Origin: Siccirubricoccus phaeus
GTDB lineage: Bacteria; Pseudomonadota; Alphaproteobacteria; Acetobacterales; Acetobacteraceae
Assembly (NCBI RefSeq): GCF_008360935.1
Contig: NZ_SRXO01000015.1
Coordinates: 84,616 to 148,615, forward strand
DNA length: 64,000 nucleotides
Direction of reading: 5' to 3'
The translations under genes were made by a program, and so were the position numbers. The notes below the pieces were generated by a model. That model was not told where the DNA came from, made no database searches, and saw only the letters and a list, made by a program, of their open reading frames with translations. Positions 36,582-44,698 of this stretch are shown piece after piece. The number at the start of each line of letters is the position of its first letter. Positions within the stretch are counted from its first letter, which is position 1.

Positions 36582-39500
36582 ATGTTCCGGCTCCTCGTCG
36601 CGGCCAGCCTGCGCAACCGCCTGCTGGTCCTCATCGCCGCCCTGGTGCTCGTCGGCTATGGCGCGCTGGTCCTGCCGCGCGTGCCGGTGGACGTCTTCCC
36701 CGACCTGAACCGTCCCACCGTCACCCTGCTCACCGAGGCGGAGGGCCTCGCCCCGGAGGAGGTCGAGCGCCTCGTCAGCTTTCCGATCGAGACGGCGATG
36801 AACGGCATGCCGGGCGTCATCCGCGTCCGCTCCGTCTCCGCCGTCTCGCTCTCCATCGTCTATGTCGAATTCGACTGGTCGGCGGAGCTGTACCGGGCGC
36901 GGCAGCTCGTCGCCGAGCGGCTGGCGGTGGCGCGGGCCGCGCTGCCGGCCAATGTCGCGCCGGTCATGGGCCCGGTCACCTCCATCATGGGGGAGATCAT
37001 GCTGGTCGCCCTGCGGCCGGAGGGCGTCTCCCCCATGGCGGCGCGGGAGGCGGTGGATTTCACCATCCGCCCCCGCCTGCTCGCCATCCCGGGCGTCGCC
37101 CAGATCATCCCGATCGGCGGCGAGGTGCGGCAATACCGCGTCACGCCGGACCCGGCCGCCATGCTCGCCCTCGGCGTTACGGCGGCGCAGGTGGAGGCGG
37201 CGGTCGCGGGCTTCGGCAGCAATACCGGCGGCGGCTTCGTGGACCAGCGCGGGCGGGAATACCTCATCCGCAATCTCGGCCTGACCCGGCGGCTGGAGGA
37301 TCTGGCGGACACGCCGGTGGCGCAGCGCCCGGGCAGCCCGGCACCGATCCTGCTGCGGCAGGTCGCGGCGGTGGAATTCGCCGCCCGGCCGCGGCGCGGC
37401 GATGCCGGCTACCGCGGCGACCCGGCGGTGATCTTCTCGGTCCAGAAGCAGCCCGGCGCCGACACCATCGCCGTCACCGCGGCGGTGGAAGCCGCCCTGG
37501 CGGAGCTGCAGCCCAGCCTGCCGCCCGGGCTCGGCGCCGCGCAGATCCAGTTCCGCCAGGCCGATTTCATCGCCACCTCCATCCGCAATGTCGAGCGGGT
37601 GCTGCTGGAGGCCGCCGCCGTCGTCGCCGTCATCCTCATCCTCTTCCTGATGGATGTCCGGGCGACCGCCATTTCCCTCCTTGCCATCCCGGTCTCCGTG
37701 CTGGCGACGGTGGTGGTGTTCCACGCCTTCGGCCTGACCATCAACACCATGACGCTCGGCGGCCTCGCCATCGCCATCGGCGAGCTGGTGGACGACGCCG
37801 TGGTGGATGTGGAGAATATCCGCCGCCGCCTGCGGGAGAATGCCGCCCTCCCCGCCCCGCGCCCGGTGGCGGAGGTGGTGGCGGCGGCGAGCCAGGAGGT
37901 GCGCTCCGGCATCGTCTATGCCACCGCCATCGTGGTGCTGGTCTTCCTGCCGCTCTTCGCCCTGCCCGGCATCGAGGGGCGGCTCTTCGCGCCGCTCGGC
38001 CTCGCCTATGTCGTCGCGATCCTCGCCAGCCTCGCCGTCTCGGTCATGCTCACGCCGGTGCTGGCCTATTGGCTGCTCGGCCATCGCCCGGCACGGACGC
38101 AACATGCCGATGGCCCGGTGCTGCGCGCGGCGAAGCGGCTGAACCGCGCGGCGCTGATTCGGGCGCTGGCGCGGCCGGGGCTGGTCTTTGCCGGCGTCGC
38201 GCTGCTGTTCGGCGCCGCGGCCTGGGGCGCGGCGCTGCTGCCGCGCGCCTTCCTGCCCGCCTTCAACGAGGGCACGGCGCTGGTCAGCCTCGCCTTCCGG
38301 CCCGGCATCTCGCTGGCCGAGAGTGCCCGGCTCGGCGCCATCGCCGAGCGGCTGGTGGCCGAGGTGCCGGAGGTGGTCTCGGTCGGCCGCCGCACCGGCC
38401 GGGCGGAGCTGGACGAGCATGCCGAGGGCGTGCATGTGAACGAGCTGGACGTGGCGCTCCGCCCCTCCGCGCGGGGCCGTGCCGCGGTGCTGGCCGAGCT
38501 CCGCGCCCGGCTGGCGCCGCTGCCGGCCAACATCAATATCGGCCAGCCGATCCAGCACCGCCTGGACCACATGCTCTCCGGCGTGCGGGCGGAGGTCTCG
38601 GTGAAGCTCTTCGGCCCCGATCTCGACACGCTGGGCAGCCTTGCCGAGGCGCTGCGGGCACGGATGGCGGGCATCGCCGGGCTGGTGGATCTGCAGGTGG
38701 AGCGCCAGGTGCGCATCCCGCAGCTCCGTGTCGTGCCGGATTACGGCGAGGCGGCGCTGTACGGGCTGACCCCGGCGGCGCTGACCGCGGCGCTGGAGGG
38801 GCTTTCGAACGGCCGGGTGGTGAGCCAGATCCTGGACGGGGTACGGCGCTTCGACGTGGTGGTGCGGCTGGCCGACCGCGACCGGACGACGGAGGGGCTG
38901 GGCGAGCTGCTGCTGGCGACGCCGCAGGGCCATGTGCCGCTGCGCCTGATCGCCGCGGTGGAGGAGGTGGACGGGCCGAACCAGGTGCTGCGGGAGGGCA
39001 GCCAGCGGCGCATCGTCATCTCCGGCAATGGCGATGGCGTGCGGGACATGGCGGCCATCGCCACCGAATTGCGCCGGGTCATCGCCGAGACGCCGCTGCC
39101 CACCGGCTACAGCGCGGTGCTGGAAGGCAATTTCCGGGCGCAGGAGGAGGCGGCGCGGAGCATCTTCCTGCTCTCGCTGGCCTCGCTGGCGCTGATCTTC
39201 GTCGTGCTGCGCCAGCGCTACCGCTCCACCGCCCTGGCGCTGGTGGTCATGGGCAATATCCCGCTGGCGCTGATCGGCAGCGTCGCCGCGCTCTGGCTCG
39301 CCGGGCTGCCGCTCTCCGTGGCTTCCATGGTGGGCTTCATCACCCTGGCGGGGATTTCGGCGCGCAACGGCATCCTGAAGGTCAGCCACACCCTGAACCT
39401 CGCCTTGCATGAGGGGGAGCGCTGGGGGCGGCGGCTGATCCTGCGCGGCAGCGAGGAGCGCGTGGCGCCGGTGCTGATGACGGCGCTCTCCGCCGGGCTG

Positions 39501-39713
39501 GCGCTGGTGCCGCTGCTGTTCGGCGCCGGCGAGCCGGGGCGGGAGATTCTGCACCCGGTGGCGGTGACCATCTTCGGCGGCCTGGTCAGCGCGACGCTGC
39601 TGGATGCGGTGCTGACGCCGCTGCTGTTCCGCCGCTTCGGCCGGCCCGCCCTCGACCGGCTGCGCGCCGAGCAGGACGCGCTGCCCGCCGGGCGGCTGGC
39701 CGAAACCTTCTGA
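36582..39713 (+). CDS. Heavy-metal RND efflux pump (CzcA/CusA type)
   Basis: 1043-aa inner-membrane proton-driven exporter with twelve membrane segments in two halves. The family landmarks are VFPDLNRPTVT, the porter domains and the segment-4 proton-relay tract AIAIGELVDDAVVDVEN, which carries several acidic residues. The first Asp of the CzcA DFGxxxDGAVVxVEN pattern is replaced, and a Glu is shifted, so metal range cannot be predicted from it. The adaptor is just upstream. No outer-membrane factor gene is in the window. Confidence 0.93.
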   Translation: MFRLLVAASLRNRLLVLIAALVLVGYGALVLPRVPVDVFPDLNRPTVTLLTEAEGLAPEEVERLVSFPIETAMNGMPGVIRVRSVSAVSLSIVYVEFDWSAELYRARQLVAERLAVARAALPANVAPVMGPVTSIMGEIMLVALRPEGVSPMAAREAVDFTIRPRLLAIPGVAQIIPIGGEVRQYRVTPDPAAMLALGVTAAQVEAAVAGFGSNTGGGFVDQRGREYLIRNLGLTRRLEDLADTPVAQRPGSPAPILLRQVAAVEFAARPRRGDAGYRGDPAVIFSVQKQPGADTIAVTAAVEAALAELQPSLPPGLGAAQIQFRQADFIATSIRNVERVLLEAAAVVAVILILFLMDVRATAISLLAIPVSVLATVVVFHAFGLTINTMTLGGLAIAIGELVDDAVVDVENIRRRLRENAALPAPRPVAEVVAAASQEVRSGIVYATAIVVLVFLPLFALPGIEGRLFAPLGLAYVVAILASLAVSVMLTPVLAYWLLGHRPARTQHADGPVLRAAKRLNRAALIRALARPGLVFAGVALLFGAAAWGAALLPRAFLPAFNEGTALVSLAFRPGISLAESARLGAIAERLVAEVPEVVSVGRRTGRAELDEHAEGVHVNELDVALRPSARGRAAVLAELRARLAPLPANINIGQPIQHRLDHMLSGVRAEVSVKLFGPDLDTLGSLAEALRARMAGIAGLVDLQVERQVRIPQLRVVPDYGEAALYGLTPAALTAALEGLSNGRVVSQILDGVRRFDVVVRLADRDRTTEGLGELLLATPQGHVPLRLIAAVEEVDGPNQVLREGSQRRIVISGNGDGVRDMAAIATELRRVIAETPLPTGYSAVLEGNFRAQEEAARSIFLLSLASLALIFVVLRQRYRSTALALVVMGNIPLALIGSVAALWLAGLPLSVASMVGFITLAGISARNGILKVSHTLNLALHEGERWGRRLILRGSEERVAPVLMTALSAGLALVPLLFGAGEPGREILHPVAVTIFGGLVSATLLDAVLTPLLFRRFGRPALDRLRAEQDALPAGRLAETF

Positions 39714-39735
39714 CCTTGGAGAGAGGAGACCTTCG

Positions 39736-40116
39736 ATGCGCCTTGCACGACGCGGCCTGCTGCCGCTGCTGCTGCTGCTGCCCGCCCTGGCCCGGGCCCA
39801 GACCGCGCCCCGCCGCGGCCCGCATGGCGGGCCGGTCGCGGTGATCGACGGCCATCCGGTCGAGCTGCTGGTCTCCGGCACGGAGCTGGCGCTGCTCGTC
39901 ACCGATGAGCAGGGCCGCCCCTCCTCCACCCGGCACGCTTCCGGCCGGCTGACGATCCAGGCGGGCGGGCAGACCTCCACCCTCACGCTGCGGCCGGCCG
40001 AGCCGAACCGGCTGGTCGGCACGCTGCCGGCGCCGCTGCCGCCCGGGGCCCGGCTGGTGTTCAACGGCACCATCGACCATGGGCACCGGGGCACGGCGCG
40101 CTACGTCATCGAATAG
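39736..40116 (+). CDS. Small periplasmic protein of the efflux operon
   Basis: 126-aa protein with a clear signal peptide (LLPLLLLLPALARAQ). The mature part begins RRGPHGGPVAVIDGHPVELL and ends FNGTIDHGHRGTARYVIE, with His residues that could bind metal. Similar small GPHGG proteins often sit next to CzcA/CusA genes; their function is not established. RBS GGAGAGAGGAG precedes the ATG, 22 bases after the pump gene. Confidence 0.7.
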   Translation: MRLARRGLLPLLLLLPALARAQTAPRRGPHGGPVAVIDGHPVELLVSGTELALLVTDEQGRPSSTRHASGRLTIQAGGQTSTLTLRPAEPNRLVGTLPAPLPPGARLVFNGTIDHGHRGTARYVIE

Positions 40117-40431
40117 CGCGGAAGGTGTCTGGCCAGGATGCCGCGCCGTCCCACGCGGCGCCGCGCGACAGCGGAGAGAAGGGGACGCGCGTGCCGAGCC
40201 GGGATCGGTTGAGCTTCGTTCATCCGTCCCGCTCCAGCTCCTTATCCGGGGCGTGATTCACGGCTTCGGTCGATCCGACCTCGGCCGATCACGCTCCAAA
40301 GGCTTCGTCGCCCTGCGTCTCGCCGGCGATCATGAGCGTCGCGGCGGCAGGTGCCCGGCGCAGCGCATCCCGAGCCGCGGCCTGCAGCATCCGAGCCTGA
40401 TGCCGGCGCGCCGCGCCGGCAGCGTCGCCCC
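40117..40431. other. Gene-free stretch with MITE remnant
   Basis: Lies between the ends of the efflux operon and the minus-strand Bug receptor gene (converging). Apart from the repeat at 40196-40298 it holds only a GCCGGCGCGCC/GGCGCGCCGGC-type palindrome near 40400-40420. Confidence 0.5.
40196..40298. mobile_element. MITE-like element, degenerate copy
   Basis: Full-length but decayed copy of the element at 16500: GGGATCGGTTGAG on the left, GCGTGATTCACGGCTTCGGT in the middle and CGGCCGATCACGCTC on the right. Both outer CTAG sites and the internal CTAG have mutated (CTCCAG in place of CTCTAG), so it is probably an old insertion. Confidence 0.75.
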
Positions 40432-41430
40432 TTACTCCGGCGTGATGCCGGTGCGCTGCAGCACAGGCTCCCACCGCTTCCGGTCCGCGTCCAGCGCGGC
40501 GTTCAGCTCGGCGCGGCCGAGATAGGCCGGGTCGAAGCCGCGCTCCATCAGCAGGGTGCGGAAGGCGGCATCCTCCATCACCTCGCGCGCCGCCTTCTCC
40601 AGCATTGCCACGATGGGTGCCGGAGTCTGCACCGGGGCGGCGAAGGTGTACCACAGCTCCGCCGCATAGCCCGGCAGCGCCTCGCCGATCGCCGGCAGCT
40701 CCGGCCAGGCGCGCGCCCGCGCCGCGGCGGTATTGGCCAGAGCGCGCACCTTGCCCTCGCGGATCAGCGTCTCCACCGCGCTGGCCGAGGCGAACATCAC
40801 CTCCACCTCGCCGGTCAGCAGCCCGGTGACGGAAGGGCCGGTGCCGCGATAGGGCACATGGATGATCTGCGTCCCCGCCAGGTCGTCGAACAGCGCCGCC
40901 GCCAGGTGCTGGGAGGTGCCGGCGCCCGGCGTGCCGTGGTTCAGCTTGCCCTTGTTGGCCCGGGCGTAGGCGATGAACTCCGCCAGGTTGCGCGCCGGCA
41001 CCTCGTTGTTCACCACCAGCAGCATGGGCGTGCTGGCGAAGCGCGCGATGTGCACGAAATCCTTCTTCCAGTCATAGCCGGGGTTGCGGAACAGCAGGTC
41101 GCTGATGGCGATGCCATTGCCGGTGAACAGCGTGGTGTAGCCATCCGCCGGCGCCTGCGCGGCCGCGGCCTGGCCGATATTGCCGCCGGCGCCGCCGCGA
41201 TTCTCGATCACCACGGGCTGGCCCAGCCGGTCCGTCAGGGCGCGGGCGACGAGGCGGCCGAGATTGTCGGTGCCGCCGCCCGGGGTGTAGGGCACGATGA
41301 GGCGGATCGGCCGCGACGGGTAGGCCTGGGCATGGCCGGGCGTAGCGATGCCCAGCCCAGCGGCCAGGGCCAGCAGCCCGCGGCGGGGCAGCGGAAACTC
41401 GGTAACGGGTCGCAAGGTCGCTTCCTCCAT
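40432..41430 (-). CDS. Bug-family tripartite tricarboxylate receptor
   Basis: 332-aa periplasmic binding protein. It has a signal region with LLALAAGLGIATPGHAQA, then YPSRPIRLIVPYTPGGGTD, VIENRGGAGGNIGQ and PADGYTTLFTGNG, all Bug hallmarks. It is the last gene of the acyl-CoA cluster that starts at 45849, so it probably takes up the acid that the two CoA-transferase subunits activate. The start could be up to 15 codons later. Confidence 0.9.
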   Translation of the reverse strand: MEEATLRPVTEFPLPRRGLLALAAGLGIATPGHAQAYPSRPIRLIVPYTPGGGTDNLGRLVARALTDRLGQPVVIENRGGAGGNIGQAAAAQAPADGYTTLFTGNGIAISDLLFRNPGYDWKKDFVHIARFASTPMLLVVNNEVPARNLAEFIAYARANKGKLNHGTPGAGTSQHLAAALFDDLAGTQIIHVPYRGTGPSVTGLLTGEVEVMFASASAVETLIREGKVRALANTAAARARAWPELPAIGEALPGYAAELWYTFAAPVQTPAPIVAMLEKAAREVMEDAAFRTLLMERGFDPAYLGRAELNAALDADRKRWEPVLQRTGITPE

Positions 41431-41460
41431 GGGTCCCGGCCGGTGCCGGGTTGGTCTGGT

Positions 41461-42510
41461 TCAGCCGCGCCGCGCCGGGCGCGGGGCAGTGGCAAGCACG
41501 CCGGCCGCTTCCAGCCGGTCGATCTCCTCCGCCGGGAAGCCGGATGCCGCCAGCACCGCGCGGTTGTCGGCGCCGAGCGTGTGGCAGGACTCCTTCACCG
41601 CCAGCGTCCGCCGCGCGAAGCGGAAGGGGATGCCCTTGGCCGGGCTGCCATCCGGGCTGCGCAGCACGGTGGTGCCGCGGATGAATTCCTCGGCCGCGGC
41701 GAGCGCCACGCCGTCCCGCACCGGCGCGCTGCCGCCGGGCCATTCGACGCGCCAGCCGCCCGCGCCATCGGGGAGCAGGCGCTCCTCCGGCTCGGCCGGG
41801 TCGAGATTGCCGCGGCGCGGCGAGGGCGCGCCGGCGGCGGCCGCGATCAGCTCCTCGCCCAGCAGGAAGCTGGTCAGCTCGCGCTGCGAGAGGTCGAGAT
41901 GCGCGCCCTCTCCGGTGCGGTCGCGCTCCAGCAGCGCCGCGACGACGGCGCCGGCGGCGAAGAGGCAGACCACCTGGTCCGGGTAGTTCACGTCGCGCCC
42001 GGTGATCACCGGCGCCTCGCCGGCGCCGGTCAGCGCGGCCAGGCCGGCGGTGGCTTCGAGGGTGGAGCCGAAGGAGACCATGTCGCGGTCCGGCCCGGTC
42101 TCGCCCTGGCTGGAGATGCTGGCGATGACGAGGCGCGGGAAGCGCTGGCGCAGCATGGCAGGATCGAGGCCGAAGGAGGCCATGACGCCGCGGCGGAAAT
42201 TCTCCACCAGCACGTCCGCCTCTTCCAGCAGGCGCAGCAGCACCTCCCGCCCGCGCGGATCCTTCAGGTCCAGGCAGAGCGACTGCTTGCCGCGGTTGGT
42301 GAAGGCGAAGAAGGGGGAGCGGTTCCACCAATCGGTGCCGAGATCGGCGCCCTCCCATTGGCGGAAGGGGTCCGGCGCGCCCGGCCCCTCCACCTTCACC
42401 ACCTCGGCGCCGAGGTCGAGCAGCAGGGTGGAGGAAGCGGCGCCGGCGGTGATCCAGCCGAGATCCACCACGCGGATGCCGGCGAGCGGCAAAGCGGGAT
42501 CAGACGGCAT
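41461..42510 (-). CDS. CaiB/BaiF CoA-transferase, catalytic subunit
   Basis: 349-aa class III CoA-transferase. The aspartyl nucleophile is probably Asp178 in DVNYPDQVVCLFAAG, matching the Asp position of formyl-CoA transferase. CoA-site patterns include WITAGAASSTLLLDLGAEVV and NRGKQSLCLDLKDPRG. It overlaps the neighbouring transferase gene by 11 bases. Because that neighbour lacks the Asp, the two are likely one heteromeric enzyme, as in benzylsuccinate CoA-transferase BbsEF. Confidence 0.9.
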   Translation of the reverse strand: MPSDPALPLAGIRVVDLGWITAGAASSTLLLDLGAEVVKVEGPGAPDPFRQWEGADLGTDWWNRSPFFAFTNRGKQSLCLDLKDPRGREVLLRLLEEADVLVENFRRGVMASFGLDPAMLRQRFPRLVIASISSQGETGPDRDMVSFGSTLEATAGLAALTGAGEAPVITGRDVNYPDQVVCLFAAGAVVAALLERDRTGEGAHLDLSQRELTSFLLGEELIAAAAGAPSPRRGNLDPAEPEERLLPDGAGGWRVEWPGGSAPVRDGVALAAAEEFIRGTTVLRSPDGSPAKGIPFRFARRTLAVKESCHTLGADNRAVLAASGFPAEEIDRLEAAGVLATAPRPARRG

Positions 42511-43501
42511 CTGTCACCTCCCGGGCCAGGCGCCGGCCGTCCCAGCCGAGCGGCAGGGCGGGCGTGCCGTCCGGCGCCAGGAAGGCGCGGGCGCGGTATT
42601 GCGCATCCTCGAGCAATTCGGCGGGGTACTTCACCGGCCCGATCGGCACGCGCCGGGCCTGCGCCGCTTCGGTGATCTCGGCGCGGGTGCGGGCGGCGAA
42701 CCAGGGGCCGATCACCTCCAGCAGCGCCGCGCGGTTGGCGCCGCGCCCCGGCCCGGTGGTGAAGGGCTCCTCCAGCAGGCGCGGATCGCCGATCAGGTCG
42801 CGCAGCGGCGGCCAGTCCTTGTCCTGATAGACCAGGGCGACATGCCCGTCCCGCGCCTGCACGGTGAACCAGGTGGCCTTGGCGCTGCCGCGCACCGGCG
42901 CACTGCCGATCACCATCACCCCCGCCGCCACCTTCCAGTTCAGCCAGGCGGTGACGTCGAGGAGCGAGACATCCACCATTTCCTCCCCGCCCGCCCGCAG
43001 CGCGGCGAGCAGGGCGGTGCAGGCGGCAAGCCCGGCGGAATAGGCGATCTGATGCCCGGCCAGCCGCGCCGGCGGCGCCGGCGGCGCCTCGCCGACGATG
43101 CCGAGCAGGCCGGAGAGGGCGGCGAGGCCGAGTTCGGTCATCGGCGGGTCCGGCTCCTCCGGGCCGAAGACGGAGAGGCGCGCCTTGATCGGCACCTCAG
43201 CCGCATACGCCGACAGCGCCGCGGCGTCGCCGATGGCGGCATCGAACCGGCCCGTCGCCGGGCCGGGGCGCTTGCCGGCATTCAGGAAGCGGTCGAGTGC
43301 CGAGCCGCCGCCTGGCAGCAGCGGCGGCAGGGCGGCGAAGGGCTCGCCGCCTTCCGGCAGCGTCCGCACCACCTCCGCTCCATAGGCGCCGCAGAGCTTG
43401 GCGGCCATGGAGGCGGCCAGAGCATGCGGCCGCTGGGCGCAGAGCGCGCCGAGATCCAGCACCCGCCGTCCCGCGAGCGGCGCCGGCATGGCCGCACCCA
43501 T
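42500..43501 (-). CDS. CaiB/BaiF CoA-transferase, probable non-catalytic subunit
   Basis: 333-aa class III CoA-transferase homologue. The fold is recognisable (GRRVLDLGALCAQRPHALAAS, LAGHQIAYSAGLAACTALLAAL, VDVSLLDVTAWLNWKVAAG), but at the nucleophile position it has Ala156 (YSAG) where the partner has Asp178 (YPDQ). The NRGK CoA-loop is also altered to NAGKRPG. It is therefore unlikely to transfer CoA by itself. The start at 43501 sits 2 bases from the hydratase stop; the frame continues upstream only as a shadow of that gene. Confidence 0.85.
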   Translation of the reverse strand: MGAAMPAPLAGRRVLDLGALCAQRPHALAASMAAKLCGAYGAEVVRTLPEGGEPFAALPPLLPGGGSALDRFLNAGKRPGPATGRFDAAIGDAAALSAYAAEVPIKARLSVFGPEEPDPPMTELGLAALSGLLGIVGEAPPAPPARLAGHQIAYSAGLAACTALLAALRAGGEEMVDVSLLDVTAWLNWKVAAGVMVIGSAPVRGSAKATWFTVQARDGHVALVYQDKDWPPLRDLIGDPRLLEEPFTTGPGRGANRAALLEVIGPWFAARTRAEITEAAQARRVPIGPVKYPAELLEDAQYRARAFLAPDGTPALPLGWDGRRLAREVTDAV

Positions 43502-43503
43502 GG

Positions 43504-44283
43504 CTAGACCCCCTGGCCCGGATTCTTGATGCCGGCGGCGAAGCGGGCGCTGCCCTCCGCCTGGGCGGTGGTCTTCGAGCGGATGGTGAGGTTCACCATC
43601 TGGCCGTGATCCATCGCCTCCTGCCAGTCGGTGATGAAGCCGGGGATGCGGTCCAGCGCCTTCTTGCTCTCGCTCAGCGCCACGGCGTCGAACTTCGCCA
43701 CCTTCTCCGCCAGCGCCCGCGCCGTCGGCAGCAGCGCCTCCGGCTCGACGCATTGGTTCACCATGCCCCAGCGCTCGGCGGTGGCGCCGTCGATGCGGTT
43801 GGTGGTGAGCACCAGCCAGGCCGCCTGCTTGCGCGTGATGCCGGAGAGCTGGATGGCCGGCCCCGCCATGCCGGGATAGGTCGAAAACCCCATCTCCGGG
43901 CAGCCGATGCTGGCCTTGGTGCTGGCGATCGCCAGGTCGCAGACATTGATCAGCGTGGCACCGCCGCCCAGCGCCAGGCCGTTGACCGCGGCGATGAAGA
44001 TCGAGGGATGCGCCTTGATCGCCATGTTCACGGCGATCCATTCGTCGCCGGCACCCTCGATGCCGGCCTGGCGGTCGGCCTCGCGCTCCTTCAAATCCAT
44101 GCCGGCGCAAAAGGCGACGCCGGTGCCGGTCAGGACGATCGCCTTGGCCTTGCCGCGCAGCGCCTCGAAGGCGCGCAGCAGGCCCTGGCGCGTGGCGCGG
44201 TTCATCGCGTTGCGCTGCGCCTCGCGGTTGACCTGGATCTCCGCCCAGCCCTCGGCTTCGGTGATGATCAGCTCATCGGACAT
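43504..44283 (-). CDS. Enoyl-CoA hydratase/isomerase
   Basis: 259-aa crotonase-fold enzyme. The CoA-oxyanion motif is GMDLKEREADRQ near residue 61, and the second oxyanion segment is NGLALGGGATLINVCDLAIA. In classical hydratases two Glu flank the active site; here the second-Glu region reads IGCPEMGFSTYPG, so one acidic residue is kept. It probably hydrates an enoyl-CoA made from the acid activated by the CoA-transferase pair. It sits 4 bases after the DUF35 gene. Confidence 0.88.
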   Translation of the reverse strand: MSDELIITEAEGWAEIQVNREAQRNAMNRATRQGLLRAFEALRGKAKAIVLTGTGVAFCAGMDLKEREADRQAGIEGAGDEWIAVNMAIKAHPSIFIAAVNGLALGGGATLINVCDLAIASTKASIGCPEMGFSTYPGMAGPAIQLSGITRKQAAWLVLTTNRIDGATAERWGMVNQCVEPEALLPTARALAEKVAKFDAVALSESKKALDRIPGFITDWQEAMDHGQMVNLTIRSKTTAQAEGSARFAAGIKNPGQGV

Positions 44284-44287
44284 GGGG

Positions 44288-44698
44288 TCAGGCCTCCGGG
44301 CCGAATTGCGGCAGGACGAAGCCTTCCGGCCCGCCGGGGAAGCGGACGGCCATCCGCATGCCGATCTTCAAGGCTTCGGGCTCCAGCCCCTCGATGTTGG
44401 TGAGCAGGTAGGGGCCTTCCTCCAGCTTCACCATCACCACCGGATAGGGCAGCTCATCGCGCATGCCCGGGAAGTAGCTCTGGTGGAAGACCACGAAGGA
44501 CCACAGCGTGCCGCGGCCGGAGGCGGTGATCCATTCCCAGTCCGGACGGCCGGTGAAGGGCGAGACCGGGGCCGGCGGGAAGAAGCACTTCCCCGTCGCC
44601 TTGCAGCGCTGCAGGACCAGCTTGCCCTCGGCGCAGGCGGCCCAGAAGGGCTTGTTCCAATTGTCGACGAGCGGCGTCGGCCGGGTGGCGAGAGTCAT
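44288..44698 (-). CDS. DUF35 / OB-fold partner of thiolase-like protein
   Basis: 136-aa protein. The zinc-ribbon half is degenerate (LQRCKATGKCFFPPAPVSPFTG: spacing no longer CxxC, second knuckle lost) and the OB-fold half is intact (YPVVMVKLEEGPYLLTNIEG). DUF35 subunits hold acyl-CoA for partner thiolases or aldolases, as BbsA with BbsB or ChsH2 with Ltp2. It overlaps the thiolase-like gene by four bases. It resembles the DUF35 protein at 21357, including the lost cysteines. Confidence 0.87.
   Translation of the reverse strand: MTLATRPTPLVDNWNKPFWAACAEGKLVLQRCKATGKCFFPPAPVSPFTGRPDWEWITASGRGTLWSFVVFHQSYFPGMRDELPYPVVMVKLEEGPYLLTNIEGLEPEALKIGMRMAVRFPGGPEGFVLPQFGPEA

Noticed and set aside
36453..40094. 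Minus-strand open frame of over 1200 codons across the RND pump gene
   Set aside because: Mirrors the coding frame of CzcA on the other strand; composition is Arg/Gln/His-rich without any domain.
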